This document shows, one piece after another, positions 17,056-26,889 of a stretch of DNA of 50,046 nt (positions are counted from its first letter, which is position 1; each line of letters begins with the position of its first letter). The DNA is from Paludibacteraceae bacterium (GTDB lineage Bacteria; Bacteroidota; Bacteroidia; Bacteroidales; Paludibacteraceae): the NCBI GenBank assembly GCA_017430235.1, contig JAFRNH010000014.1:1-50046 (forward strand). The letters are read 5' to 3'. The notes below the pieces were generated by a model. That model was not told the origin of the DNA. It searched no databases and was given only the letters and a program-made list of their open reading frames with translations. Both the position numbers and the translations under genes were made by a program.

Positions 17056-19001
17056 ATATTATTCTTGTTGTAATTATTCAAAATTTTCAACGCTCTCAAC
17101 ACCTCTGCCACATTCATAGCGAAAGAGATTCCTCCCCTTCCCTTAAATGGCGGATTTCCGTCGTACATTTCAGCGAGTGTTCCGATACATCCAAGGCTCA
17201 TCTCCTCTTCAAATCCGATGAGCGTTCTCTCTGCGAAAGAAAATCCGCTGTTTTTATAGACCGTCAAATAAGCCTCCAGGTATGTGCCTATCAACCATGG
17301 CCACACCGCTCCTTGGTAGGCTGCCTGATCACGATCTTTTTGTGAACCATCACAAGTTCCATGATAATTTTGGCTCTTCGGACTCAACGAGCGTAATCCC
17401 TTAGGAGTAAGCAACTCCTTAGTGGAAATATCGACAATCGATTTTTTTTGCTTGTTTTCCAATGGAGAATATCTCAATGAAACAGCCCATAACATATTAG
17501 GACGAACAGAGACTTCTCGATAATCACCAGAGACAAAGTCGTATAGATAATAACCATTCCAGAAAGTAGGTGCAAAGCTCTCTTTCACCTTGTCTGCATA
17601 AAAGGTCAAACTCTCTGAAAAATAATCATCCCCATTCATAGCAGCCAACTCGGAAACAAAGCGAAGATCATTGTACCACAATGCATTAAACTCCACCACA
17701 TAACCGCTTCTTGGCGTTATTGGATGTCCGTCACACTCAGAATTCATCCATGTCACAGGCTTATCCCAACCGTTGACATACAACAATCCATTCTCATGAA
17801 CGAACAGATTCGGATGCCTTTGTTTTAAGATATATTCAATGATCTCCTTCAAAAACTCGCCATACATCCTCCATGCCAGTTCTCCGGTAGTAGCTTTTGC
17901 ATATTCTTGAACCGCCCACATGAGCCAGAGAAGAACATCTGGTTCTTCCAAACCTTGGACATCACGCTCTATCGGTTTACCATTCATGAAGTTTCGAATA
18001 CCAGGAATCATGGTTGCCATGATTTTCTCAAATCCTGACAAGTCGTCGAATGCCAAGGAGACTCCTGGCAGTGAGATAAACATATCCCGTGCCCGGCACT
18101 TGAACCATGGATATCCTGCCAACAGATATAACTCCTCAGGGTTTTTCCTGTTGAAAAACTGCTGAGCAGAATTTTTCAAGCAATTAAAGAAACTTGTTCT
18201 CGTTGTCCTTTTGGAAACCTCCTCGTAATAAATCTTAGGCATCTCCTCTGAACGAAGTTCACTGACTCCCGCAGAGAAAATCACCGACTCTCCACGCTTG
18301 ATAGGAACTTCAAAATAACCTGGAACAAAAAGATCTTCTTTAAAATAGTAACCTCTCTCCAACTCCATCGGATACTCAATGCCTTTATTCCAATTGGGTT
18401 GAGATATAAACTTCATTGGTTTATTGAACTGCATGTATAAAGTTGGATAACCTTGATACATACACATTGATATACCCGAATCTATCTCTCGATAGGATGT
18501 ATCCGCTTGGTAATTCTCCACACTCAGTTCATTCACATTACGGAACGCCAAGAACGGACTAAATCGAAGTATTGTTGGAGAATTCGCCTCTAACAACGTA
18601 TATTTTATTAAGATTCGGTTTTCAAACGACATGAAAACCTTTTCTTTCGACATAATCACACCACCCACTCTATAAATACCACAAGGCACCACATCACAAT
18701 TAAACTCACGCATGTATTTGTGGCCTTTCGGAGAATATTGATCGGGACCATATTTATGAATTCCCAAGTTGAATGCTGCACCATGCTGCACCACCGTCTC
18801 ATCGAGAGATGACAAAAGAACATGGTTGTCATTATCCATATTCTTGATAGGAATCACCAATAATCCATGGTACTTCCTCGTATTACATCCCACTACCGTG
18901 GTACAATGATAAGCACCTGACTTATTTGTGCGTAACATCTCTCGAGACAGCGACTGCTCAAGGTTTGTCAGCAGCATTTTGTCAAATCTTAGATAACTCA
19001 T
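17052..19001 (-). CDS. Amylo-alpha-1,6-glucosidase (glycogen debranching enzyme, GDE family)
   Basis: About 649 residues. The N-terminal domain carries TNKSGAYHCTTVVGCNTRKYHGLLV. The C-terminal (alpha/alpha)6 catalytic domain carries GYPWFKCRARDMFISLPG, NSECDGHPITPRSGYVVEFNALWY and the terminal AAYQGAVWPWLIGTYLEAY. Family knowledge: hydrolysis of alpha-1,6 branch points in glycogen. A GTG at 19040 extends the frame, but the family starts at MSYLRFDK, hence the ATG at 19001. It is the first gene of the three-gene glucan operon, and its stop overlaps the start of the GT4 gene. Confidence 0.9.
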   Translation of the reverse strand: MSYLRFDKMLLTNLEQSLSREMLRTNKSGAYHCTTVVGCNTRKYHGLLVIPIKNMDNDNHVLLSSLDETVVQHGAAFNLGIHKYGPDQYSPKGHKYMREFNCDVVPCGIYRVGGVIMSKEKVFMSFENRILIKYTLLEANSPTILRFSPFLAFRNVNELSVENYQADTSYREIDSGISMCMYQGYPTLYMQFNKPMKFISQPNWNKGIEYPMELERGYYFKEDLFVPGYFEVPIKRGESVIFSAGVSELRSEEMPKIYYEEVSKRTTRTSFFNCLKNSAQQFFNRKNPEELYLLAGYPWFKCRARDMFISLPGVSLAFDDLSGFEKIMATMIPGIRNFMNGKPIERDVQGLEEPDVLLWLMWAVQEYAKATTGELAWRMYGEFLKEIIEYILKQRHPNLFVHENGLLYVNGWDKPVTWMNSECDGHPITPRSGYVVEFNALWYNDLRFVSELAAMNGDDYFSESLTFYADKVKESFAPTFWNGYYLYDFVSGDYREVSVRPNMLWAVSLRYSPLENKQKKSIVDISTKELLTPKGLRSLSPKSQNYHGTCDGSQKDRDQAAYQGAVWPWLIGTYLEAYLTVYKNSGFSFAERTLIGFEEEMSLGCIGTLAEMYDGNPPFKGRGGISFAMNVAEVLRALKILNNYNKNNI

Positions 19002-19237
19002 ATACGTAACATTTTTACAATCAAAATACTCACCTTTCACCAGTTCGAATGGTCAAAATTCGTTCAAAGTCTAAATTTAGGCATTTTTATCTTAAAAAAC
19101 ATATTTTATTCACGTTTTTTTTGGTTTTAGTCCGAAAAAAAGAGAAAATTAAGGAATTTTTCATTTTGTAATCGTTTCCTGTTGTTGTTGTGAAAAATTT
19201 ATGGTTATTTTGTCATCTCATCAAATTCTTATGCATT

Positions 19238-20068
19238 ATGACTCTCATCGTTGATAGTGGTTCCACTAAAAGTGACTTTATATGGGTAGAAAAATCCAAA
19301 ATCATACGGCAAACTCAAGTTGCCGGCATTAACCCCTTCTATCAAACAGAAGAAGATATTTTTTCAACAATCAATGATGTCTGTTCCGCTGAAATAAAAA
19401 AACAAACCCATTCCGTATATTTCTACGGTGCTGGATGTGCATTCAAAGAGAAATGCGACATGGTGCAACGTCCGCTTCAAAAAACATTTCCCAACGCCTC
19501 AGTTGAAGTGTACAATGATTTACTAGGTGCAGCCCGCTCGCTATTCAACAAAAACGAAGGAATTGCATGCATTTTAGGAACAGGTTCCAATTCATGCCAT
19601 TACAATGGAGTGGAGATTGTCAAAAACGTATCTCCACTGGGATTCATACTTGGCGACGAAGGCAGTGGTGCCGTCATAGGGAAAAGACTTGTCAGCGACA
19701 TACTAAAAGGATTAGTCTCCTCAGAAATTTCAGAAAGATTCTTTCTCGAAGAAAAGACATCGCCAGCCGCACTGATGGAAAGCATCTACAAGCGACCCTT
19801 CCCCAATCGTTTTCTTGCGCAATTTTCCAAACATGTCTACAACCATAAGGAGGAACCTTACTTCCATCAGTTCCTTCTTGATTGTTTCCATGATTTCTTC
19901 CGCAGAAACATCAATCAATATTCCAAAGGACTACCAATAGGATGCATTGGTTCCATTGCTTTTTACTTTCAAAAAGAGTTGACCGAGGCAGCGGAAATCA
20001 ATGGAAGAAAGGTCTCTACAATTGAGAAGAGTCCGTTAGAGGGACTTGTTCTATACCACACGAAATAA
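19238..20068 (+). CDS. BadF/BadG/BcrA/BcrD ATPase family sugar kinase (N-acetylglucosamine kinase-like)
   Basis: 276 residues. The ASKHA nucleotide-binding fold is visible as the phosphate-1 loop LIVDSGSTKSDF at the N-terminus, ACILGTGSNSC in the middle and LGDEGSGAVIG. These match the Bacteroidetes N-acetylglucosamine kinase-like group that phosphorylates amino sugars. The frame extends upstream to a GTG at 19190, but the family begins MTLIVDSGSTKSD, so the ATG at 19238 is chosen. It diverges from the glucan operon across about 235 bases in which I find no consensus promoter for either side. Confidence 0.8.
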   Translation: MTLIVDSGSTKSDFIWVEKSKIIRQTQVAGINPFYQTEEDIFSTINDVCSAEIKKQTHSVYFYGAGCAFKEKCDMVQRPLQKTFPNASVEVYNDLLGAARSLFNKNEGIACILGTGSNSCHYNGVEIVKNVSPLGFILGDEGSGAVIGKRLVSDILKGLVSSEISERFFLEEKTSPAALMESIYKRPFPNRFLAQFSKHVYNHKEEPYFHQFLLDCFHDFFRRNINQYSKGLPIGCIGSIAFYFQKELTEAAEINGRKVSTIEKSPLEGLVLYHTK

Positions 20069-20108
20069 TCTAATATAAATACGTGACATCAAGAGAAGAT
20101 CCAAGAAA

Positions 20109-20137
20109 AAGGGCATCAAATTGAATTTGATGCCCTT
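20109..20137. terminator. Bidirectional terminator between convergent genes
   Basis: AAGGGCATCAAA and TTTGATGCCCTT form a perfect 12-bp stem with loop TTGAA. It lies between the sugar kinase gene (plus) and the secreted protein gene (minus), with A-rich and T-rich flanks. Confidence 0.8.
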
Positions 20138-20171
20138 ATCTCTTAAGTGAGTTTATATACTCCAAATATTA

Positions 20172-21326
20172 TTACTTGCTTTCTTGATTAGCAGCCGCTG
20201 CTGCAGCATCGTTTTCCATTCTCTTCTTATAAGCCTTCTCTGCTTTTATCCAAGTCATAGTCAACTTAGACATAGCCAAAGCGTCATCAAATCCAAGATC
20301 TGTTTCATCTGCTTTTACAAAGTAATCGTAAGCAGCCTGATAGTCTTTAATCAAAGCTGAATATACAGCCAAATTGTAGTACATAGCAGCTGCAATTTCT
20401 TTGTTTACTCTTGCTGTTTTGTCGGTCAAATTAGCCTCTTTCAATGCATTTTTCCATGCTGTTACAGATGGTTCTGCCATTTTTTTGAACTTATCAATTT
20501 GGCTATGACGTTTCTTGATGAACTCGTATGGTTCTGCAAATTGAGTGTAAGCATTGTTAATGTCAGAATAATCATAAGGACATTTTTTCTTTGTTTTTAC
20601 AGAATACATTTTGAAGTTAACCAAAGTACCACTTGCACCCACAACCTTTGCCAAGAATCCTTGATATCCACTCATGAACGTTTTCAAAGAATAATCCTTT
20701 GTTTTATCAGCCAAATTATTCTTTGCCATTTGTGGGTCTGGGCAAGCGTCAGATTCTATATCCTCCAAGAATGAAAGTGTATCTGAGAAAACCACTTGTC
20801 CGTTTCCGTCTTCAGTTTGGCTCATCACACGAATTGTGAATCCCATTTCAATCGTTTGTTTAGCGATAAACTTACGAGGTGCAGATGGTTGAGGTGTATT
20901 GTTCACTGAAGTACTTTGCTTCGGTGTATCATACCATTTGAATCTACCGATTTCCAAAATCACACTTTGTTGCTTTGTCTCCTTACGAGGACCTTGGCGT
21001 TTTTTGTTTGGATCCACCACATCAACCTTTGACTTTTTAAAGTAGGTATTATCCACAGATATAACGAAATCTGCTCCATCTGGATCGGGTACGCGATTCA
21101 AATACAAGCAACCCAAGTTCAATGCTTCTCCGATGTAGGCATTTTCCTTCGTCAAAGGAACAATATTGTCTGTCACAATTGCGTATGTTTCAGAAGTGTT
21201 TGGCATGTGACAATACGGATAGCCTGGAATGGCGAAAAAACCCATACGATTACGGTCGGACGTCTGACCCATTGCAAATGTCACCGCAAAAAAGGTTGCT
21301 AAAATGCTTAATAAAATTCTTTTCAT
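20172..21326 (-). CDS. Secreted protein of unknown function with a TPR-like C-terminus
   Basis: 384 residues with a clear signal peptide (LLSILATFFAVTFAMGQ). Residues 300-360 (AAAMYYNLAVYSALIKDYQAAYDYFVKADE) read as one or two TPR-like helical hairpins. The rest is mixed alpha/beta with basic linkers (KKRQGPRKETKQQ), and the tail is alanine-rich. I recognise no enzyme motif. A periplasmic location is likely. It is a single gene between the bidirectional terminator and 261 bases of sequence in which I see no other gene. Confidence 0.7.
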   Translation of the reverse strand: MKRILLSILATFFAVTFAMGQTSDRNRMGFFAIPGYPYCHMPNTSETYAIVTDNIVPLTKENAYIGEALNLGCLYLNRVPDPDGADFVISVDNTYFKKSKVDVVDPNKKRQGPRKETKQQSVILEIGRFKWYDTPKQSTSVNNTPQPSAPRKFIAKQTIEMGFTIRVMSQTEDGNGQVVFSDTLSFLEDIESDACPDPQMAKNNLADKTKDYSLKTFMSGYQGFLAKVVGASGTLVNFKMYSVKTKKKCPYDYSDINNAYTQFAEPYEFIKKRHSQIDKFKKMAEPSVTAWKNALKEANLTDKTARVNKEIAAAMYYNLAVYSALIKDYQAAYDYFVKADETDLGFDDALAMSKLTMTWIKAEKAYKKRMENDAAAAAANQESK

Positions 21327-21587
21327 TTTTTTACAACTTAAAAATTTACTTTATTATTAATTATCTATTTATTCATAAACCGTTCAAAAAACAGAAATCG
21401 TCCCAGTCAAATCAGATTCGTCATTAATGTCCAATTAACTACGAATCAGCTTCTTATATAAAAATTAAAAAACATTTCCATCTCATCTGTTTCATTTGCG
21501 AATTTCCTAATAATTCCTGAAACACACAAAGATTATCACAAGATTTTTGAAGGAGCCTAAAAAATGTTCATTCTAATAATTTTATTC

Positions 21588-23138
21588 TTATCTTTTTGAG
21601 GTCAACGTTACCAAAGGGACCAACATTTCCTCCATAGAAATACCTCCATGTTGGAAAGTGTTTTTAAAATAAGAAACGTAATAATTGTAATTATTAGGGT
21701 ATGCAAAGAAATCATCATTCTCCGCAAAGATATAGGTGGAACTCACATTTGGAGATGGAAGTCCTATCTTCTCAGGTTGTTTAACATCAAAAACCTCTTT
21801 TGCATTATAATCCAAATTTTTCCCCACCTTATAACGCAAATTAGTATTAGTGTTTCTATCTCCTATCACTTTCACTGCATTATTCACCTTAATCGTACCG
21901 TGATCCGTTGTAATCATCACTTTTGCTTTCTTCTCAGCCAACAAATGGAAGAAATCCACTATTGGAGAGTGTTGAAACCATGATTTGGTCAAAGATCGAT
22001 AGGCAGCCTCCGACGAAGCCAATTCTCGTATCATTTTTGAATCTGTTCGTGCGTGAGACAACATATCAACAAAATTAAACACGACAACATTCAGCTGATT
22101 CTTGGCATATTTGGGATAATCTGCCACCAATTTTTCACATGAAACAGAGTCGTTGATCTTATGATACGAAAATGTATATTTTTTTCTGAAACGCTCTATT
22201 TGTGTACGAATCAGTTCCTCTTCATAATTATTCTTTCCATCTTCTTCCTCCTCGTCCACCCAATATTGAGGGAACATTTTCTTTATCTGTAACGGAAGAA
22301 GTCCCGAAAATATCGCATTGCGAGCATATTGTGTAGCCGTAGGAAGAATTGCACAATACATATCTTCCGATTCTACTCTGAAATCATCATGTACTAATTC
22401 TCTGATGATTCGCCATTGGTCAAACCTGAAATTATCAAATACAATGAAAAAGAGGGATTCGTCATTGTCCAAAATAGGGAACAGTTTCTTTTTGAAGATA
22501 TCATGACTCATCATGGGTCTGTCACTTCCCTCTTCAAACCAACTTACGTAATTTCTTTTTATAAACTTCACAAAAGTAGAGTTTGCCTCCTCTTTCTGCA
22601 TGCGAAGCACTTCCGTCATTTGGTTTTCTGTCTGTTCCAATTCCAGTTCCCAATAGACCAACTTCTTATAGACTTCCATCCAATCCTGATAGGTGAAGGA
22701 ATCGTTTATTTGCATACCGATTCTACCAAACTCAGAACGATAATCATCTGTTGTGGTAGATGATATGATTTCTCGTTTGTTGACATTCTTTTTGATGGAC
22801 AACAATATTTGGTTGGGGTTAACTGGTTTTATCAGATAGTCAGCTATTTTCTTTCCTATAGCCTGATTCATCAAGTTTTCTTCTTCACTCTTGGTAATCA
22901 TGACAACAGGCACCATCGTATCTTTCTCCTTTATCAAAGACAAAGCCTCCAATCCACTCATACCTGGCATATTTTCATCCAAGAAGATGATGTCAAAATG
23001 GCTCTCCGATGATGCCATGACTGCATCCTCTCCATTATTGACACAAACAACCTCGTATCCCTTCTCCTCTAAAAATAGGACATGAGCCTTCAACAAGTCT
23101 ATCTCATCATCAGCCCATAATATTCGATCCTTTTTCAT
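21588..23138 (-). CDS. porX: PorX, response regulator with PglZ/alkaline phosphatase-like domain (type IX secretion control)
   Basis: 516 residues. The receiver domain (1-120) has the acidic pair D10-D11, phospho-acceptor D54 in FLDENMPG, T82 and K104, all conserved. A helical linker follows. The PglZ-type metal-dependent domain has FDNFRFDQW, NFVDMLSHARTDSK and MITTDHGTIKV, which supply its metal ligands. PorX works with the sensor PorY and sigma factor SigP to control T9SS genes in Porphyromonas gingivalis, and its PglZ domain is reported to be a phosphodiesterase. It starts 12 bases after porW, so the two are almost certainly one transcript. No porY or sigP lies in the window. Confidence 0.93.
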   Translation of the reverse strand: MKKDRILWADDEIDLLKAHVLFLEEKGYEVVCVNNGEDAVMASSESHFDIIFLDENMPGMSGLEALSLIKEKDTMVPVVMITKSEEENLMNQAIGKKIADYLIKPVNPNQILLSIKKNVNKREIISSTTTDDYRSEFGRIGMQINDSFTYQDWMEVYKKLVYWELELEQTENQMTEVLRMQKEEANSTFVKFIKRNYVSWFEEGSDRPMMSHDIFKKKLFPILDNDESLFFIVFDNFRFDQWRIIRELVHDDFRVESEDMYCAILPTATQYARNAIFSGLLPLQIKKMFPQYWVDEEEEDGKNNYEEELIRTQIERFRKKYTFSYHKINDSVSCEKLVADYPKYAKNQLNVVVFNFVDMLSHARTDSKMIRELASSEAAYRSLTKSWFQHSPIVDFFHLLAEKKAKVMITTDHGTIKVNNAVKVIGDRNTNTNLRYKVGKNLDYNAKEVFDVKQPEKIGLPSPNVSSTYIFAENDDFFAYPNNYNYYVSYFKNTFQHGGISMEEMLVPLVTLTSKR

Positions 23139-23150
23139 ACATTCCTCCCC

Positions 23151-26100
23151 TTAACGATTTAAATACAAACGCTTGTATAGTTCCATATATACATTGATAT
23201 TACCCGTCGTCTTCAACACCTCCAAATTGTCTTTGGAAATAATGATGTTACGATAAGGCACATTACCAAATGCTTTTTTAATTTCCATGTTTTTCACCAC
23301 CTGTTTCAAATATGAGATGGATAGATCCGCAGACGCCAAAGTACCCACCACAAACATCTGTGGAAAATCCTTAGTGGAATTTTCCACAACACTCAAATTT
23401 AGCAGTGCATGATTCGTAGAATTATATTTGTTTATGGCCGACAAGACACTCTCGCTATCTACACTTCCAGAAGTAACCATCATCACAAAATAGTGAGGTG
23501 CAGACGGATCATAAGTATACAATCCCTTATATTTCTTCAATTCTTTCTTCGGTTTGTCTTTTTCGTCAGAGACGACGGCAACCGAATCCTTCTTTGGTTC
23601 ATTAATCTGTGGCTTACTCTCCTCTACCTCTTTCTTCGGCAATTGAGGTTCTACTGTTTTTTCCGCACTTTCCGTATTTTTCTGTGGCTGATTCACAGTA
23701 GCTTCCTCTTTCTTATCCAATGGATTTTGAACCGGCGTTTCAGATTGCTTGTTGAGGTAAGATTCCAGTTTGTCATCTTGTTTTTGTTCTTCAACTGTCT
23801 CTTCCTTTTTCTCATCCACCAATTCTACGCTAACTCTATTATTACGTTTGCGCGACATGATACTATCTTTATAGAATTGCTCGTACTGTTCCAACGTATA
23901 ACCTTTGCCGATCAAATCCAAGTTTTCTGGTGTGATCAACAAATATTTGTATTCGGTACCCGACAACAACTTCTGAATACCCTCATCTGCTATTATACCA
24001 TTGATGTACCATAAAGCCTCATCGTAGTTATCCAAACCAGAAACGGACAATATACCACTCTTGATACTAATATCGAAGTCTTTAATTAAGAATTTCGTGA
24101 AATTGTACATTGCTGTTTCGTACAGCAACTTGTTCTGATCCACTTTTGCAGTATCGGTCAGCAAGTTAAATAAATATGGTGTTTGATAACTTACTGTAAA
24201 TCCTTTGTTGGAAACAACTCCCATCTCGGCAGCCTCCTCTTTTTGCGCCTCTTCACGAAGAGCCAACAAACTGCCCACATTCGTTCCCTCCGATGGAATA
24301 TTACCTTGATTGATAAGTGCCAAGATATCTTTCGCCATCGACGACACATCACTTGAAGGATAACGTTCCAACAAGTTGTTCAAAGCTGCAGCAAAAGTAT
24401 CCTTGCCCATTGTCTTACCAATAGACAATGAGTTGAGCAGTAAGAATTTCGGCATCAATGAGGAGACCGGATAATTTGTCTCCATATATTTTGTTTGTTG
24501 TTTTACTGTTTCGAAATCCCCCTTCAGATAAGCGGCATACGTTTGTTCATAAAGTGAATCCTGTTCCTCTTGCATACGTACCAACTTCTCCCTGAAATCT
24601 GGATTTGATAGAATCTTAGCATATTTGCTCTGAGGGTATTCGGCAATCAGACTACTCCTGTATTTATCAGACAGTGCATCGTCCTTTTGTTTGCCAGCGA
24701 TTCTATAGCAGCAATAATATGCATCCGCAGCTCTTGGATCGTTCGGGTAACGACGAATGAACTCTTCGTATGTCTCCAAAGCCTTAGGATAGTCTTGTAG
24801 TTTCTCATCATAAACGACCGCCATGTTAAAGAGTGCATTGGACAATTCCTCATGAGCCACCACCTTTTGATCATCATTAAATGGTATTTGGCGGAGATAA
24901 TACTCCGGACGTTTCGGGTTTTGTTCAGCAGGCATGGTTCGATCGCCCAATTCCGTATCTGTTTTTATAGAATCACCCGAAAGGACTCCCATAGATTCCA
25001 AATCCACCTTGTCTGCCAAATTCTCCTCAGCAAACACCATGATTGACTTGTTTCGACGGTTCCAGTAATCCTCCAAACGACGTTGACCAAATTTTTTACG
25101 GAATTCCAACTTACCTTTATCCACGGTGCTCTTATTATAGAAATACCATGAACTCTCTTGGTTCATACCCAACGCACGGCTATCCATGACAGCCATGTTT
25201 TCTATTTCCAATTCGAGTTGTTTCTGTTCCTCACGTTCTCTAGCCAATCGTTCTCGTTCACGTTTTTCTTCATCCACAATTTTTTGAATGGCACGACTTA
25301 TCGCAGCAGACAAATCCTGCTTCGAAGCACTTGCCAAATAGAGCAAACTATCCTGAAGAGTATAAACATCATAGTTCTGCACCAATTCATCTAACATAAC
25401 AGAGAGGCGAAAGACTCTCTCATAATCATCATGTTTCTGATCAATAATGGAAGAAGCCTCAGAGTAATATGGTTGAGCCTTCACATAATTTTTTTTGCCA
25501 TAATAGATATCACCCATAGTAATCAGGGTCTGTGCTTTTTCTCTACCATTGCGAACACTTGTATCGGCAGATGTTTGGTAATATGCTAATGCCTTTGTCG
25601 TATCTCCTTTAGAGAGATAAATATTACCCATCGCATAATAAATCTGATCCAGATAATCTGCATTATTACGGTTTTTCGCTAATTTTTCCAAACGTTTCAC
25701 CAAATCAGTGGAAGAGCCTGAAACGACTTCCGTTTGCAGAATGTTCGCATTGAAAGTCATTTGATAACTTGGATTTGCCTTGATTACTTTATCGTAATAT
25801 TCATACGCCTTCTCTTTATCGCCCTGCATTTGATACAATTGAGCGATAACAAAATTAAATCGAGTACGTTGAATTCTATTCTTTTCCGTTTCTACCGCCT
25901 TTAGCAAATGAGGCATAGCCTGCTGATACTCTTTCTGCGCCAAATATAGATCTGCACGAGCCCCTTGATAAAGATTGACAACATCAACAGGGAGTTCCTC
26001 CTCGTCTATCTTACTCAAAATCTCTTCCGCCTCATAATACCAGCCAAGCTCTTTCAAAGCTCGAGCCTTCCAGATAGAAGCCTTAAGTACTAACTTATCA

Positions 26101-26621
26101 TCCCCAGAAAAATGCTTTATAACGTATGTGAATGTAGCAGATGCTGCCAAATAATCATTGGAATAAAATTTGGCTTGTCCCATCAACATCCACACCTCAT
26201 CCATATATGTATTGAATTCCTCCTGATTGTAAAAAGCCACATAAGCAGGATCTCGCATTTTTTCATATTTCTTTTTCGGCTTTTTCTGCATGGAACGTTC
26301 TTGAACAGCCAATTCACACTTCTCTACTGTTCTTGTCATATCGCCTTTTGCCACGCCCTCCGTCGAAGGATCACTAATAGCAAATACTGGAATAATGTGA
26401 GAATAATCAGGAGAAAAACTCTCCTCCATCTTTTTATACCCCTTTTTAAACGACTCATTCGCATTATAATAGACATTATAACGCGTATTAATCGCCTGAT
26501 ACTTTCTATTAAAAGCAGTGTTTTTCTTCATATCGCATCCTACAAACAGCAATGCGACTGAAAGCAGAAGAAAATATATTCGTTTCCTTTTCAATTTTTC
26601 AACGTTTGGAAGGCTTCTCAT
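23151..26621 (-). CDS. porW: PorW/SprE, TPR lipoprotein of the type IX secretion system
   Basis: 1,156 residues. The lipobox LFVGC gives lipid-modified C29. The sequence after it (NTAFNRKYQAINTRYNVYYNANESFKKGY) is the characteristic PorW/SprE start. TPR arrays span about 130-420 and 600-760, separated by a charged coiled coil (EEKRERERLAREREEQKQ). A Pro/Glu/Lys-rich linker (about 950-1,060) precedes a conserved C-terminal domain with a final MELYKRLYLNR. PorW/SprE is needed for T9SS assembly or coupling in Porphyromonas and Flavobacterium. Its position directly before porX ties a structural component to the regulator. Confidence 0.88.
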   Translation of the reverse strand: MRSLPNVEKLKRKRIYFLLLSVALLFVGCDMKKNTAFNRKYQAINTRYNVYYNANESFKKGYKKMEESFSPDYSHIIPVFAISDPSTEGVAKGDMTRTVEKCELAVQERSMQKKPKKKYEKMRDPAYVAFYNQEEFNTYMDEVWMLMGQAKFYSNDYLAASATFTYVIKHFSGDDKLVLKASIWKARALKELGWYYEAEEILSKIDEEELPVDVVNLYQGARADLYLAQKEYQQAMPHLLKAVETEKNRIQRTRFNFVIAQLYQMQGDKEKAYEYYDKVIKANPSYQMTFNANILQTEVVSGSSTDLVKRLEKLAKNRNNADYLDQIYYAMGNIYLSKGDTTKALAYYQTSADTSVRNGREKAQTLITMGDIYYGKKNYVKAQPYYSEASSIIDQKHDDYERVFRLSVMLDELVQNYDVYTLQDSLLYLASASKQDLSAAISRAIQKIVDEEKRERERLAREREEQKQLELEIENMAVMDSRALGMNQESSWYFYNKSTVDKGKLEFRKKFGQRRLEDYWNRRNKSIMVFAEENLADKVDLESMGVLSGDSIKTDTELGDRTMPAEQNPKRPEYYLRQIPFNDDQKVVAHEELSNALFNMAVVYDEKLQDYPKALETYEEFIRRYPNDPRAADAYYCCYRIAGKQKDDALSDKYRSSLIAEYPQSKYAKILSNPDFREKLVRMQEEQDSLYEQTYAAYLKGDFETVKQQTKYMETNYPVSSLMPKFLLLNSLSIGKTMGKDTFAAALNNLLERYPSSDVSSMAKDILALINQGNIPSEGTNVGSLLALREEAQKEEAAEMGVVSNKGFTVSYQTPYLFNLLTDTAKVDQNKLLYETAMYNFTKFLIKDFDISIKSGILSVSGLDNYDEALWYINGIIADEGIQKLLSGTEYKYLLITPENLDLIGKGYTLEQYEQFYKDSIMSRKRNNRVSVELVDEKKEETVEEQKQDDKLESYLNKQSETPVQNPLDKKEEATVNQPQKNTESAEKTVEPQLPKKEVEESKPQINEPKKDSVAVVSDEKDKPKKELKKYKGLYTYDPSAPHYFVMMVTSGSVDSESVLSAINKYNSTNHALLNLSVVENSTKDFPQMFVVGTLASADLSISYLKQVVKNMEIKKAFGNVPYRNIIISKDNLEVLKTTGNINVYMELYKRLYLNR

Positions 26622-26745
26622 CCCCCATTTATTAGTTTAACAATGAAACCTCTTATAGCTACAAGAAGTCCTTATTTTTTACCCATGTCTACTTTCTATA
26701 ACTGAAAAATAGGACAAAAATTGCATTATTATGGATAATACATTG

Positions 26746-26753
26746 CAAAGATA
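26746..26753 (-). promoter_or_regulatory. -7 box of the porW-porX operon
   Basis: TATCTTTG followed by CAATG on the minus strand. The nearest TTTG lies only 12 bases upstream, so the -33 side is poor. The implied 5' leader is about 120 bases. Confidence 0.5.
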
Positions 26754-26831
26754 AATGAATAATTCCAAATTTTAAGTTTTATGTTCTGAAAAATACTATT
26801 TTTCAACTGAAAAAGACGTCTACCCTTGTAT

Positions 26832-26868
26832 AAAAAAAGAGGTTCCGTGCATCAGCACGAAACCTCTT
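26832..26868 (-). terminator. Terminator of the outer membrane barrel gene
   Basis: A 14-bp stem (26837-26850 with 26855-26868, loop of 4) followed on the minus strand by TTTTTTT. One position is a G-U pair on the minus strand but C-A on the plus strand, so it acts on the minus strand. Confidence 0.85.
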
Positions 26869-26889
26869 CATATTGTTTCTCTATGACAA

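Noticed and set aside
19020-19040. A fourth full copy of the GGTGA element before the debranching enzyme gene
   Set aside because: Only AGGTGAGT agrees; the second arm and the GTTT tail are missing.
21327-21587. Search for a promoter or small gene between porX and the secreted protein gene
   Set aside because: The nearest -7-like string has a 3-base spacer instead of 2, and no frame or hairpin stands out.
23409-24014. 201-codon plus-strand frame inside porW
   Set aside because: Antisense shadow of the Pro/Glu/Lys-rich coding region; the other strand has clear PorW similarity.
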